NCBI GenBank assembly: GCA_035325905.1
Contig: DAOKYY010000013.1
Location: forward strand, 1 to 59,628
Length of the DNA: 59,628 nt
Direction of reading: 5' to 3'
Source of the DNA: DYGX01 sp035325905
GTDB lineage: Bacteria; Chloroflexota; Anaerolineae; Aggregatilineales; Aggregatilineaceae
Part shown: positions 44,209 through 52,896 of the stretch, piece by piece
Layout: the number at the start of each line of letters is the position of its first letter
Position numbering within the stretch: position 1 is the first letter of the stretch
The notes under the pieces: model-generated
Seen by the model: only the letters and a program-made list of their open reading frames with translations
Databases searched by the model: none
Told to the model about the DNA's origin: nothing
Made by a program: the position numbers and the translations under genes

Positions 44209-46131
44209 GTGGCAGGGCGAGCCGCTCGATCCTGGTTGCCCGCGCTGGCGATCGTGCTGCTGATCGCCGCCGGGACGCGCCTGTACCGCCTCGACGCGCA
44301 ATCGTTGTGGAACGACGAGGGCAACAGCCTGCGCCTGGCCGAGCGCCGCGTGAGCGGCCTGCTCGACGCCGCCGCGCGGGACATTCACCCGCCGGGCTAC
44401 ACCCTCGCGCTCAAGGGCTGGATCGCGCTGGCCGGGACGAGCGAGCTGGCGCTGCGGCTGCCGTCCGCCTTCGCCGGGCTGCTGACCGTCGCCGCCGCGA
44501 TCGCGCTCGGACGGCAGCTGTACGGGCCGGGCGCGGGGGCGCTGGCCGGGCTGTTCGTCGCGCTCAGCCCGCTGGCGGTCTACTACAGCCAGGAAGCGCG
44601 CATGTACGCGCAGCTGGGCCTGCTGGCGGCGCTGAGTATGCTGGCGTTCGTCGCGTGGCTGGGCCGCGCCGCGCAGAACCGGCCCGCGTGGGCCTGGGCT
44701 AAGGCGCTCGGCCTGATCCACGCGGCGGGGATGTACACCCACTACGCCTATCCGTTCACGCTGCTGGCGCAGGGGGTGATGCTCGCGCTGGCCCTGATCT
44801 GGCTTGCCCGGCGCGGCAGCGCGGACGCGGCGCGGCGCGTGCTGGCCGGCTATCTCGCGCTCAGCGCGCTGGCGCTGGCGCTGTTCGCGCCCTGGCTGCC
44901 GACCGCCTGGGACCAGATCACCGGCTGGCCCGCCGCGCAGAGCGCCGTTTCCCTGCCGGAACGCCTGCGCGCCAGCCTGGACGCGGCCACGCTCGGCGGA
45001 ACGGTGCGCGAGGCGACCTGGCCCGCGCTGATCGCGGCGGGGTTGCTGGCGCTGGCAGGGCTGTTCCCGGCGTGGCCGAGTTCTCCGCTGCCGCGCGGTT
45101 GGCGCGTCACGCTGGCTCCGATCTGGCTCGGCGCGGCGGTCGGCGGGTTGCTGCTGTCCGGCGCGTACCGCCCGACCAACCTCAAGTTTCTGGTCCCGGC
45201 CGGGGTGGCGACGGGGTTGATGCTGGGCGGCGGCGCGGCGGCGGGCTGGACGCGGCGGCGCACGCTGCGGCCCGCGATCGCGCTGCTCGCGGCTCTGACG
45301 CTGGCCGGGCAAATACGCTCGCTGGACACGCTGTACCATGACCCGGCGGCTGCGCGCGCCGATTACCGCGCGATGGCCGCGTGGCTGGCGCAGAACGCCC
45401 GGCCCGGCGACGCGATCATCCTCGACGCGCCCAATCAGATCGAAGTGTTTTCGTACTACTACAACGGTTCTGCGCCGGTAATCGGGCTGCCGCGCGGCCT
45501 GGGTGGGGACGACGCGCAGACTCGCGCCGAGGTCGAGGCGCTGCTGGCGCGGCACGCGCGGATTTTCGCCGTGTTCTGGGGCGAGGACGAGCGCGACCCG
45601 CGCCGCGTGGTGCAGGCCACGCTGGACGCACGGGCCTTCCCGGTGGCCTCGACCTGGTACGGCGACGTGCGGCTGGCGCAGTACGCCGTGCTGGCCGAGC
45701 CGCCAAGCGCGCCGCAGGTCGATCTCAACGTGCGCTTCGGGCCGTCGATCACGCTGACCGGCGTCGCGCTGAGCGCGGAGACGATCCGGCCCGGCGAGGC
45801 GCTCGGCGTGACGCTGTTCTGGCGGACGGACGCGCCGCTCGACGCGCGCTACAAGGTTACGGCGCAGATCATCGGGCCGGATGGCGCGCTGATCGCGCAG
45901 CACGACGCCGAGCCGGACAACCACCGCGCGCCGACGACCGGCTGGACGCCGGACGCGATCGTCCGGGACGCGCACGGGCTGGTGATCCCACCCGATACGC
46001 CGCCGGGCGAGGTCCGCGTGGCGGTCGCCGTCTACCCGATCGACGCGCCGGGCGAGCGCCTGACCCCGGACAGCCCGGCGGCGGCAGACGAGCTGCTCCC
46101 GCTAAGAACGGTGCGCGTCGAAGCGCCGTAG
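44209..46131 (+). CDS. GT39/ArnT-like membrane glycosyltransferase
   Basis: 640 residues. About ten membrane segments to residue 385, with the GT-C signature LWNDEGNS (Asp/Glu) near residue 32 and HPPGYTLALKGW near 64. A soluble C-terminal domain of about 250 residues follows. Such enzymes transfer a sugar from a polyprenyl-phosphate donor to an extracytoplasmic acceptor. GTG 44209 starts 3 bp after the glycosidase stop, so both probably handle the same surface glycan. Confidence 0.85.
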   Translation: MAGRAARSWLPALAIVLLIAAGTRLYRLDAQSLWNDEGNSLRLAERRVSGLLDAAARDIHPPGYTLALKGWIALAGTSELALRLPSAFAGLLTVAAAIALGRQLYGPGAGALAGLFVALSPLAVYYSQEARMYAQLGLLAALSMLAFVAWLGRAAQNRPAWAWAKALGLIHAAGMYTHYAYPFTLLAQGVMLALALIWLARRGSADAARRVLAGYLALSALALALFAPWLPTAWDQITGWPAAQSAVSLPERLRASLDAATLGGTVREATWPALIAAGLLALAGLFPAWPSSPLPRGWRVTLAPIWLGAAVGGLLLSGAYRPTNLKFLVPAGVATGLMLGGGAAAGWTRRRTLRPAIALLAALTLAGQIRSLDTLYHDPAAARADYRAMAAWLAQNARPGDAIILDAPNQIEVFSYYYNGSAPVIGLPRGLGGDDAQTRAEVEALLARHARIFAVFWGEDERDPRRVVQATLDARAFPVASTWYGDVRLAQYAVLAEPPSAPQVDLNVRFGPSITLTGVALSAETIRPGEALGVTLFWRTDAPLDARYKVTAQIIGPDGALIAQHDAEPDNHRAPTTGWTPDAIVRDAHGLVIPPDTPPGEVRVAVAVYPIDAPGERLTPDSPAAADELLPLRTVRVEAP

Positions 46132-46198
46132 CGGGACATTTCAGCCTCAGTTCTTTATGCGAACTATCGAAAGTCACCGGCGCATGTGATCCGCGTGT

Positions 46199-46306
46199 TT
46201 ACCTCACCCCCGGCCCCTCTCCAACGTGGAGAGGGGAGCACAGGAGCGACGGACCGGCTTTGAAGTCCCCTCTCCGGCGCGGAGAGGGGATTGAGGGGTG
46301 AGGTAA
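46199..46306. mobile_element. 108-bp MITE-like element with 12-bp perfect inverted ends
   Basis: Ends TTACCTCACCCC (46199-46210) and GGGGTGAGGTAA (46295-46306) are perfect inverted repeats. Inside are two hairpins with the same arm: CCCCTCTCC/GGAGAGGGG (46214-46236) and TCCCCTCTCC/GGAGAGGGGA (46266-46290). There is no coding capacity. It looks like a non-autonomous element. Confidence 0.7.
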
Positions 46307-46364
46307 GCCTTGCGAGCTGTCGCATTCGCCAGATCGTTTCAATTGACTGTATAGGAGTGCTCGC

Positions 46365-46865
46365 GTGCGTTACATTTTCTTGAAGACAATCACCTTTCAC
46401 CTGTTTTTTCTGCTGCTGCACTTCGCGCACGACTGGCTGCCCTACAAGGGCGTGACCGTCATCGCCGCCAGCAGCGAGTCCGTCATGCAGCACATGAAAG
46501 TGGCATTTTTCGCGTGGACGCTCGCGTCACTGGGCGAGCTGGCGCTGCGGCGGCGTGCGTGGCGGCGGGGGTTTGACGCGAACCTGTTGACTAATCTGCT
46601 CGCGCCCTGGGCTATGTTCCTGTGGTACGTGGCCGACGCGCTGGGCTTGCAGCCGCTGCCAACCGTTGCGCTCGAAATCGCCTACGCGAACGTCGTGTTG
46701 TTTGTGGCCGGGCTGGGGCTGTCCACGCTGGGGCGCGATCTCGCCAGCGCCACATTTTCGCGCGCCGCACGCGGGGCGATGATCGCCTTCTATCTGGCGT
46801 TCGCCTTTCTGCTGATCGTGTTTACTTTTGAGACCCCCTGGGGCGGTTTTTTCACCCACCCGTAG
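46365..46865 (+). CDS. Small integral membrane protein (DUF6512-like)
   Basis: 166 residues, about four hydrophobic segments, with a conserved-looking SSESVMQHMKVAFFAW stretch after the first. It resembles the DUF6512 membrane family; function unknown. GTG 46365 follows AGGAG with 7-bp spacing. It is preceded by the MITE-like element. Confidence 0.7.
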   Translation: MRYIFLKTITFHLFFLLLHFAHDWLPYKGVTVIAASSESVMQHMKVAFFAWTLASLGELALRRRAWRRGFDANLLTNLLAPWAMFLWYVADALGLQPLPTVALEIAYANVVLFVAGLGLSTLGRDLASATFSRAARGAMIAFYLAFAFLLIVFTFETPWGGFFTHP

Positions 46866-46877
46866 AGGCATGGCCTG

Positions 46878-46906
46878 TTGCATTTGCCAGGCGACTGTGC
46901 CATAAC
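46878..46906 (+). promoter_or_regulatory. Candidate promoter of the DUF1328 gene
   Basis: TTGCAT (46878-46883), 17 bp, CATAAC (46901-46906). Confidence 0.35.
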
Positions 46907-47034
46907 ATTTGTAGGAAAGCCCTTCAGCGAAGGATTGAGGGGCGACAAGGGCGCGCAGGCACTCTGGCGCGTTACAGCCGAGCCACCTATCTCACCCAAC
47001 GTTGACCCGTGTAGATTAATAGGAGAGAGGCATC

Positions 47035-47199
47035 ATGCTAGGCTGGGCGGTTCTGTTCTTGATTGTAGCAGTCGTCGCGGCCATTCTCGGCTTCGCGGTG
47101 CTGGCCGATGTCGCTGCGACGATTGCGCAGATCGTCTTCGTCGTGTTCCTGGTTCTGCTGGTAATTTCGCTTCTGACCGGGCGCCGGGCGCGCGTCTAG
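47035..47199 (+). CDS. DUF1328 family membrane micro-protein
   Basis: 54 residues: MLGWAVLFLIVAVVAAILGF, then ADVAATIAQIVFVVFLVLLV and a basic end TGRRARV. This is the two-helix pattern of DUF1328 (YtjA-like) proteins, which are often near stress genes. ATG 47035 has a strong AGGAGAGAGG site 4 bp upstream. Function unknown. Confidence 0.85.
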   Translation: MLGWAVLFLIVAVVAAILGFAVLADVAATIAQIVFVVFLVLLVISLLTGRRARV

Positions 47200-47334
47200 C
47201 TCGCGCGGCGCGTGCCGGTCGCCATCTCTGGCTTACTCACAACGCGCTGATCTATCGCCGGGCCGGGGTGCTATCCCAGGCCCGGCTGTTGCATCCGGCG
47301 CGGCCAGCGGCTCCGGCGGCGAAGGGACGGTCCC

Positions 47335-48294
47335 ATGATTCTTGTGACAGGCGCATCAGGCTACATCGGCAGCAACCTTGTAAAGCGGCTGGTCGAGGCG
47401 GGGCAGCCGGTCCGCGCGCTGGTCCACCGCCCCGAAAAAGCGGCGGCGCGGCTAGCGGACGTGCGCGACCGGATCGAGATCGCGCGCGGCGACGTGACGC
47501 GGCCCGAGACGCTCGCCCCGGCGCTGGAAGGGGCCAGCGCGGTCGTGCACCTGGTCGCGATCGCGATGGAAAAAGGGCGCGCGACCTACGACGCGGTCAA
47601 TCTGTGGGGCACGGTCAACATGGTGGATGCGGCGCGGGCGGCGGGCGTGCGGCGCTTCGTCAACATGAGCCAGAACGGCGCGGACAGCGCGCTCCCGTAT
47701 CCGTTTCTGCGCAGCAAGGGCAAGGCGCAGGACTATGTCGCCGCGTCCGGCCTGGACTGGACCGCGCTGCGTCCTTCGGTCGTGTGGGGGCCGCAGGACG
47801 AGTTCGCCAACGTCCAGGCTCGGCTGATCCGCCTCACCCCGCTGATCTTCCCGATCGTCGGCGACGGGCAGGCGCGCTTCCAGCCGGTGTACGTGGGCGA
47901 CCTGGTCGAAGCGGTGGCGCGGACGCTGGACGACGGCAGCACAATCGGCCGGGAGCTGGAGATCGGCGGGCCAGAAGTGCTGACCTATGAGGAAATCGTG
48001 CGGCGCGTGCTGGCGGCGCTCGGCGCGCGGCGGTGGCTGGTGCGCGTGCCGGTGCCGGTGCTGCGCCCGGCCGTCGCGCTGATGGCGCGGCTGCCCAACC
48101 CCCCGGTGACGCCCAGCCTGCTCGACCTGCTGAAGATCGACAACGTCGTGACGCATAACGCCCTGGTGGAGCAGTTCGGCCTCACGCCGCGCCCGTTCAT
48201 CCCTGAAAACCTGGGCTATATGCGGGGCTTCACCGCGCGCGGCGCGCTGCGCCGGTTTCTGGGCCGGGCCACCGGCGAAGCGGACGCGGAGTAA
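47335..48294 (+). CDS. NAD(P)-binding SDR protein (NDUFA9/YbjT-like)
   Basis: 319 residues. Rossmann motif VTGASGYIGSNLVKRL at the N-terminus, VVHLVAIA and SKGKAQDYV. It is an atypical SDR of the complex-I NDUFA9-like type, with no Tyr-x3-Lys triad (the Tyr position is replaced around LRSKGKAQ). Such proteins bind NAD(P) and often lack dehydrogenase activity. The Suc_Fer-like gene follows after 3 bp, so they are likely co-expressed. Confidence 0.87.
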   Translation: MILVTGASGYIGSNLVKRLVEAGQPVRALVHRPEKAAARLADVRDRIEIARGDVTRPETLAPALEGASAVVHLVAIAMEKGRATYDAVNLWGTVNMVDAARAAGVRRFVNMSQNGADSALPYPFLRSKGKAQDYVAASGLDWTALRPSVVWGPQDEFANVQARLIRLTPLIFPIVGDGQARFQPVYVGDLVEAVARTLDDGSTIGRELEIGGPEVLTYEEIVRRVLAALGARRWLVRVPVPVLRPAVALMARLPNPPVTPSLLDLLKIDNVVTHNALVEQFGLTPRPFIPENLGYMRGFTARGALRRFLGRATGEADAE

Positions 48295-48297
48295 GCC

Positions 48298-49218
48298 ATG
48301 AACCAGCACCTCGGCGGCGGCTTCTACTGCGCAGCCGTCTCACGGGCAGCGGGTGAGCCGCTGACCGGCACGGCGCCGCACATCACGACCTGGTTTCTGC
48401 TCGAATATCCGGGCCGCTGGCTGCCGCGCGCCGTGGACGACAACGACCTGCCGGAGCCGGTGAAGGCGCGCCTCGACTCGTACCTGCGCTACCTCCCCCG
48501 CGCGCGCCTGCTGCTGATCCGCCAGCGGCCCCGGCTGGCGCCGCCCGGCCTGCGCCTGTTCGTCGCGCTGACGCACGCCGACCGCCCGGCGCTGTACGAG
48601 TTCGCGCTGGACGATTATGACGCGCTGCTGAGCCTGGACCTGGGCGCGGTCGCGGAGGGAGATGCGAGCTACGAGGCGCACCGGCGGGCGCGCCCGCTGT
48701 TCACGATCTGCATGCACGGGCGGCGCGATCGCTGCTGCCCGACCTTCGGGCTGCCGGTCCATGTCGAGATGATGCAGCACGGCGGACCGGCGGTCTGGCA
48801 GTCCACCCACATCGGCGGGCACCGCTTCGCCCCGAACGTGATCTGCTTCCCGCAGGGGACGGTATACGGGCGCGTCCCGCCCCAGCGCGCACGGGCGCTG
48901 ATGAACGATTGCCGCGACGGGCTGGTAACGGTGGACCTGTTGCGCGGGCGTTCCTGCTACGCCGAGCCGGTGCAGGCGGCGGAGATTTTCCTGCGGCAGA
49001 CGACCGGCGCGCGGAATCTGGACGCCTACACGCTGCGCGAGGCGCTGCCCGGCGCGGACGGCGCGTGGGCGGTCACGTTCGCCGAAGCGGACACCGGAGC
49101 ACTGCACCGCCTGAGCGTGGTCGAGGAACCCGCCGGGTTCGCGGTGTACGGAAGCTGCGGCGACGACAGCCCCAAAGCCGAGATGGTTTTCCGGCTGCTG
49201 GCGCACGAGCGCGGGTGA
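48298..49218 (+). CDS. Sucrase/ferredoxin-like (Suc_Fer-like) thioredoxin-fold protein
   Basis: 306 residues. The C-terminal [2Fe-2S] thioredoxin-like domain shows CMHGRRDRCCPTFGLPV, then QSTHIGGHRFAPNVICFPQG and YGRV. This is the Suc_Fer-like family, a distant ferredoxin relative with unclear electron partners. An upstream co-transcribed NAD(P)-binding gene (47335) could supply the reductase side. ATG 48298. Confidence 0.85.
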   Translation: MNQHLGGGFYCAAVSRAAGEPLTGTAPHITTWFLLEYPGRWLPRAVDDNDLPEPVKARLDSYLRYLPRARLLLIRQRPRLAPPGLRLFVALTHADRPALYEFALDDYDALLSLDLGAVAEGDASYEAHRRARPLFTICMHGRRDRCCPTFGLPVHVEMMQHGGPAVWQSTHIGGHRFAPNVICFPQGTVYGRVPPQRARALMNDCRDGLVTVDLLRGRSCYAEPVQAAEIFLRQTTGARNLDAYTLREALPGADGAWAVTFAEADTGALHRLSVVEEPAGFAVYGSCGDDSPKAEMVFRLLAHERG

Positions 49219-49236
49219 CGGACGCGCGGCGGCGCG

Positions 49237-49998
49237 TTACGGCGCCTCGCCCGCCGGGTCTTCCCCGGACGGCTTGTCTTCGACATCGCCCTCGTCATTC
49301 AACGCCGTGAAGCGCATGAAAGCGCGCTCCTGCGGACTCATATCCGGCGGATAGATCGTGTCGTCGTAGGCTTCGAGAATGCGATAGCCCTCTTTGATGT
49401 AGCTGCGGACGGTGTGCGGGCTGAGGCCCATCTCGTCGGCGGCCAGCTCGGCGGACATCCCTTCGATCACGCACAATTGCAGCGACTGGCGGATGCGATC
49501 GGTCAGCTCAGGGTACTGGCGGCGCTCCGGCACGGTCGCCGAGCGGAACAGCCGCGACTCGAACTCGTCGTGCAGCGCATCCTTCACGCTGGCCGTCACC
49601 ACGAAATCATGATCCTGCGCCCAGACGATCGCCCAGGCGATGTGCATCCGCACCTCGTCGCGCAACAGGTAGCCGTCCGCGTTGGCCCGCGCCACGGCGC
49701 GCACCGTGTCCAGGTTCAGCTTGCGGTCCAGCACGAGCGTCATCACGTGAGGGATCGTGTCCTCCAGCCGCTTGACGAGATGCGCCAGGTCCTCCGGGGT
49801 TTCGGCGGCGCCGGCGTCGAGCAGCACCACGTCCGGCCACTCGATTTGCGGCGTGCGCTTGACGTACTGGATTAGCGACGCGAGCGTGTCGGCCAGATGC
49901 ACGACGCGCGTCCGGCGATCCCAGGCCAGATAGCTGTTGATCGCCTGCCGGGCGTAGTAGTCCGTATCGAGAATCAGCACTTTCAGCGTCTTGAACAT
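49237..49998 (-). CDS. Response regulator with LuxR-type HTH
   Basis: 253 residues. An N-terminal receiver-like domain (VLILDTD, VVLLDAG with the probable phospho-Asp near residue 61) and an HTH near residues 170-205 (LCVIEGMSAELAADEMGLSP, TVRSYIKEGYRIL). The C-terminus is an acidic tail. No histidine kinase is adjacent. It is divergent from the single-receiver gene at 50130, and the two may form a phosphorelay. ATG 49998. Confidence 0.82.
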   Translation of the reverse strand: MFKTLKVLILDTDYYARQAINSYLAWDRRTRVVHLADTLASLIQYVKRTPQIEWPDVVLLDAGAAETPEDLAHLVKRLEDTIPHVMTLVLDRKLNLDTVRAVARANADGYLLRDEVRMHIAWAIVWAQDHDFVVTASVKDALHDEFESRLFRSATVPERRQYPELTDRIRQSLQLCVIEGMSAELAADEMGLSPHTVRSYIKEGYRILEAYDDTIYPPDMSPQERAFMRFTALNDEGDVEDKPSGEDPAGEAP

Positions 49999-50129
49999 TA
50001 TGCTTTCGTCTCCCTCGACGATCAGCGGTATGTCTGGCGGGCTGTTTTTTATATCTTTTTCACGGATTGTTATTTCATGTTTAATGCGCAGTCGTTACAC
50101 TGGGTGAAAGTTTCCCCAAGGACGTAAAC

Positions 50130-50534
50130 GTGACCGTGCTGAGCGAGCCATCGCGAGTAAAAGAGCAGGTCGTCGTCTGCCTCGAAGACGATCGTGACCT
50201 GGCCCGTTTGATTCAGGTGACGCTGCGCCCGTGGACGCGCGCCTTCTACACGGCGTATGATGGCATTCACGGCCTGGACCTGATCCGCCAGGAGCGGCCC
50301 GATCTGGTCCTGCTCGACCTCAATCTGCCGGGGCTGAACGGCCTGGAAGTGTTCGACCGCCTGCAAGCGGACCCAGAGCTGTGCCATATCCCGGTGATCG
50401 TGCTCTCCGCCAACCAGCGCGAAACCTCGGCCTCCCGCGCCCGGTACCCGCTGGAGCGCGTCGCCGCCTATCTGACCAAGCCCTTCTCGCTGGGCGAGCT
50501 GCGCGAGCTGCTGCGCCCCTATCTCGCGTTCTGA
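50130..50534 (+). CDS. Single-domain response regulator receiver
   Basis: 134 residues. Full CheY-like receiver: acidic pair EDD near residue 19, phospho-Asp in LVLLDLNLPGLNG near residue 63, VLSANQ (Ser/Thr switch) and LTKPF (Lys). No output domain. GTG 50130 follows AAGGA. Its 3' end overlaps the end of the convergent DUF3891 gene by 16 bp. Confidence 0.92.
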   Translation: MTVLSEPSRVKEQVVVCLEDDRDLARLIQVTLRPWTRAFYTAYDGIHGLDLIRQERPDLVLLDLNLPGLNGLEVFDRLQADPELCHIPVIVLSANQRETSASRARYPLERVAAYLTKPFSLGELRELLRPYLAF

Positions 50535-51337
50535 CCCCGGCGCTCGCCCTCTGCGCCAAGCGGCTCGACTTCAAACATCAGCGGCCTGTAGGCCGTGTCG
50601 TTCAGGCGGCCGCGGAAAATCTCGGTCGATGCGAACGGGACGCCGACGATCTGGCGCGCGTCGATCCAGATCGCCAGCGGCGCGTCGAGCGGGAAGGGAT
50701 CGAGCGCGAGGCCGCGCGGCCCGCTGGCCGCCAGCCGCAGAATCGCCCGGTTGTGCTCGGAGAGCGGCACATCTTCCAGCGTTTGCTCGAACACCGGCCC
50801 CATGCATAGCAGCAGCGAAAGATAGTCCCACACCTGGAGCAGGCGCAGGTTGTGCGCCAGTTGCTCCGGCTGGACCGCCAGCCCGTACCGCGCGTGCGGC
50901 TGCAACGCAGCGATCAGGCTCGCTTCCCAGGCGCGGCGCTCGTCGAGGAATTCATGGATGCGGGCTTTCTGCGCCGGGGGATCGTCCACGTAGCGCAGGC
51001 GCTGGTCGTAGAGCGCGGAGCAGTGCAGGCTGGTGAGCAGCGCGGCGTACCGGTTCTGCGCGAACACCAGCGCGATGCTCTCGCGCCAGATCGCCAGGTG
51101 CTCCTCAAGCGTCCACTCGGTAAACGTCGCCGGTTGGCCGTAACGATTGATGATCGGGCACTCTTCCGCCCTGGACCACCCGTTATCGTGGGCGAAGGCG
51201 GCGATCAGCACTTCCTCACGCGGGAAAATCCGTAGCGAGCCATCCCCGACCCAGTGCTGGGCGAGCTGCCCGGAGATATAAGCGTGGGCCGCCTGGTGGA
51301 TCAGCCACGTCGACTCGGATTCATCGCGGCGAATCAT
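50519..51337 (-). CDS. DUF3891 family protein
   Basis: 272 residues. N-terminal MIRRDESESTWLIHQAAHAY, HDNGW and SLHCSALY match the DUF3891 family, with His/Asp residues that may bind metal. Function unknown. It converges on the receiver gene and is divergent from the glycosyltransferase gene at 51589, with an 11-bp inverted repeat in the intergenic region. Confidence 0.85.
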   Translation of the reverse strand: MIRRDESESTWLIHQAAHAYISGQLAQHWVGDGSLRIFPREEVLIAAFAHDNGWSRAEECPIINRYGQPATFTEWTLEEHLAIWRESIALVFAQNRYAALLTSLHCSALYDQRLRYVDDPPAQKARIHEFLDERRAWEASLIAALQPHARYGLAVQPEQLAHNLRLLQVWDYLSLLLCMGPVFEQTLEDVPLSEHNRAILRLAASGPRGLALDPFPLDAPLAIWIDARQIVGVPFASTEIFRGRLNDTAYRPLMFEVEPLGAEGERRGQNAR

Positions 51338-51386
51338 GACGGCACGGTTCCTTCCTCTGCGATCTCGCGACAGCAGTTTGCGTCCT

Positions 51387-51413
51387 CAAACGGTGCGGGC
51401 CACGCACCGTTTG
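51387..51413. promoter_or_regulatory. 11-bp perfect inverted repeat (operator or hairpin)
   Basis: CAAACGGTGCG-GGCCA-CGCACCGTTTG, 50 bp upstream of the DUF3891 start, between divergent genes. Could be a dimer-binding operator. Confidence 0.5.
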
Positions 51414-51485
51414 GGTCTGAACCGGCGTTGCGCTGGCGTGCGGGATGGGGTCCAGACGCCCTTCACGCGCCAACCCGCAAGTTTA

Positions 51486-51526
51486 CCGAATCTGCGGCGA
51501 ACGGCCAGTGACCCGAATCTGCGGCG
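51486..51526. repeat. Direct repeat CCGAATCTGCGGCG, two copies
   Basis: Copies at 51486-51499 and 51513-51526, 27 bp apart, ending 2 bp before the -35 box at 51529. Position suggests an activator site. Confidence 0.55.
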
Positions 51527-51528
51527 GC

Positions 51529-51558
51529 TTGACGCTTCTTCCGCCGACCTGCTACACT
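51529..51558 (+). promoter_or_regulatory. Promoter of the glycosyltransferase gene (TTGACG-N18-TACACT)
   Basis: TTGACG at 51529-51534, 18-bp spacer, TACACT at 51553-51558; about 25 nt of leader to ATG 51589. Confidence 0.65.
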
Positions 51559-51588
51559 GTCGGGCACATTCGACGAGGAAGCGTGCCT

Positions 51589-52896
51589 ATGCCCAAGCCT
51601 CACGTGCTGATGCTGACGCCGTATGTGCCCTACCCGCCGACCAGCGGCGGGCGCAGCCGCACGTACAACCTGGTCCGGCATCTCAGCGAGCATTATACGA
51701 TCACGCTGGTGTGCTTTGCACGGCCTGAGGAAATGGTGTTCGATCTGGCGCCGCTGGAGGCGTGGTGCGAGCTGGTCGTCGTGCCGCGCGCGCCCAGCCC
51801 CAGCACGATGCGCGCCGCGCTGCTCAGCCTGACCTCGCTGGAGCCGGTGACGGTGCGGCTCTATCACACGCCCGCGATGGAAGCGACGGTCGCGCGGCTG
51901 CTCGCCGAGCGGGAGATCGACCTGATCCACGTCGAGTCGTTCTATATGCTGCCCAACCTGCCGGCCCAGCCAGAGGTGCCGGTGCTGCTTTCGGAGCCGG
52001 CCATCGAATACGTCGCCTGGGGGCGCCACGCCCGCGTGGCCCAGCCGTGGTACACGCGCCCCGGCGTCGCGCTTGAGGCGCTGAAAATGCGCCTGTGGGA
52101 GCCGCGCGCCTGGTCCGAGGCGACGGTCGTCGGCACGATGTCCGGCGTGGACGCGGCGACCATTCACCGCGCGACGCCGGGCGTGCCGACCGTGCCCGCG
52201 CCCAACGGCGTGGACGTGCACTACTTCACGCCGGACGAATCTATCCCCCGCGACCCGCTGACGGCGGTCTACCTCGGCGATTACAAGTATTTCCCGAACG
52301 CCGACGCGGTGCTGTACTTCGCGCAGGAGATTCTGCCGCGCGTGCGCCGCCGCCAGCCGGAGTTTCAGTTCACCGTGATCGGCAAGGACCCGACGCCGGA
52401 GATGCGCGCGCTGCACGACGACCCGGCGTCAGGGGTCACGCTGACCGGGCTGGTGGACGACACGCGGCCCTATTTGCAGCGCGCCACGATGTTCGTTTGC
52501 CCGCTCCGCAGCGGCAGCGGCACCCGCTTCAAGCTGATGGAGGCCCTGGCGTGCGGCTGCCCGGTGATCAGCACCACGATTGGGGCCGAGGGGCTGGACG
52601 CGGTCGAGGGCGAGCATATGCTGCTGCGCGACACGCCGCAAGCGTTCGCGGACGCGATCCTGGCGCTGATCGACGACCCGGCGCGCGCGGCGGCCATCGG
52701 GCGCGCCGGGCGCGAGTGGGTGGTCGCCAACCACGCCTGGACGCGCAGCGCCGCCTTGCTGCGCGCCGCCTATGAGAAGCTGATCGGCCACGAAGACCCC
52801 ACCCTCCGCCGCACCAAGCAGGAAGCGAGCGCCGAGCGCGATCCAGCTACCGCGCCCGCCGCGCCCGGCAGCGAGCAGGAGCAGCGCACGCCATGA
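51589..52896 (+). CDS. Glycosyltransferase family 4-type (GT-B)
   Basis: 435 residues. N-terminal LMLTPYVPYPPTSGGRSRTY is the usual GT4 start; the C-terminal half has YLGDYKYFPNADAV, GLVDDTRPYLQRA, and LRSGSGTRFKLMEALACGCP with the nucleotide-sugar Glu. It should add a sugar to a cytoplasmic acceptor from a nucleotide-sugar donor. The last 40 residues are a charged, disordered tail. It overlaps the SMI1/KNR4 gene by 4 bp. Confidence 0.9.
   Translation: MPKPHVLMLTPYVPYPPTSGGRSRTYNLVRHLSEHYTITLVCFARPEEMVFDLAPLEAWCELVVVPRAPSPSTMRAALLSLTSLEPVTVRLYHTPAMEATVARLLAEREIDLIHVESFYMLPNLPAQPEVPVLLSEPAIEYVAWGRHARVAQPWYTRPGVALEALKMRLWEPRAWSEATVVGTMSGVDAATIHRATPGVPTVPAPNGVDVHYFTPDESIPRDPLTAVYLGDYKYFPNADAVLYFAQEILPRVRRRQPEFQFTVIGKDPTPEMRALHDDPASGVTLTGLVDDTRPYLQRATMFVCPLRSGSGTRFKLMEALACGCPVISTTIGAEGLDAVEGEHMLLRDTPQAFADAILALIDDPARAAAIGRAGREWVVANHAWTRSAALLRAAYEKLIGHEDPTLRRTKQEASAERDPATAPAAPGSEQEQRTP

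Noticed and set aside
42463..45975. Very long open frame (1170 codons) on the minus strand
   Set aside because: It is the antisense shadow of the glycosidase and GT39-like genes, is Arg/Gln/His-rich, has no family motif, and reflects GC-rich third positions.
46199..46306. Insertion sequence
   Set aside because: Only 108 bp with no transposase; described as MITE-like instead.
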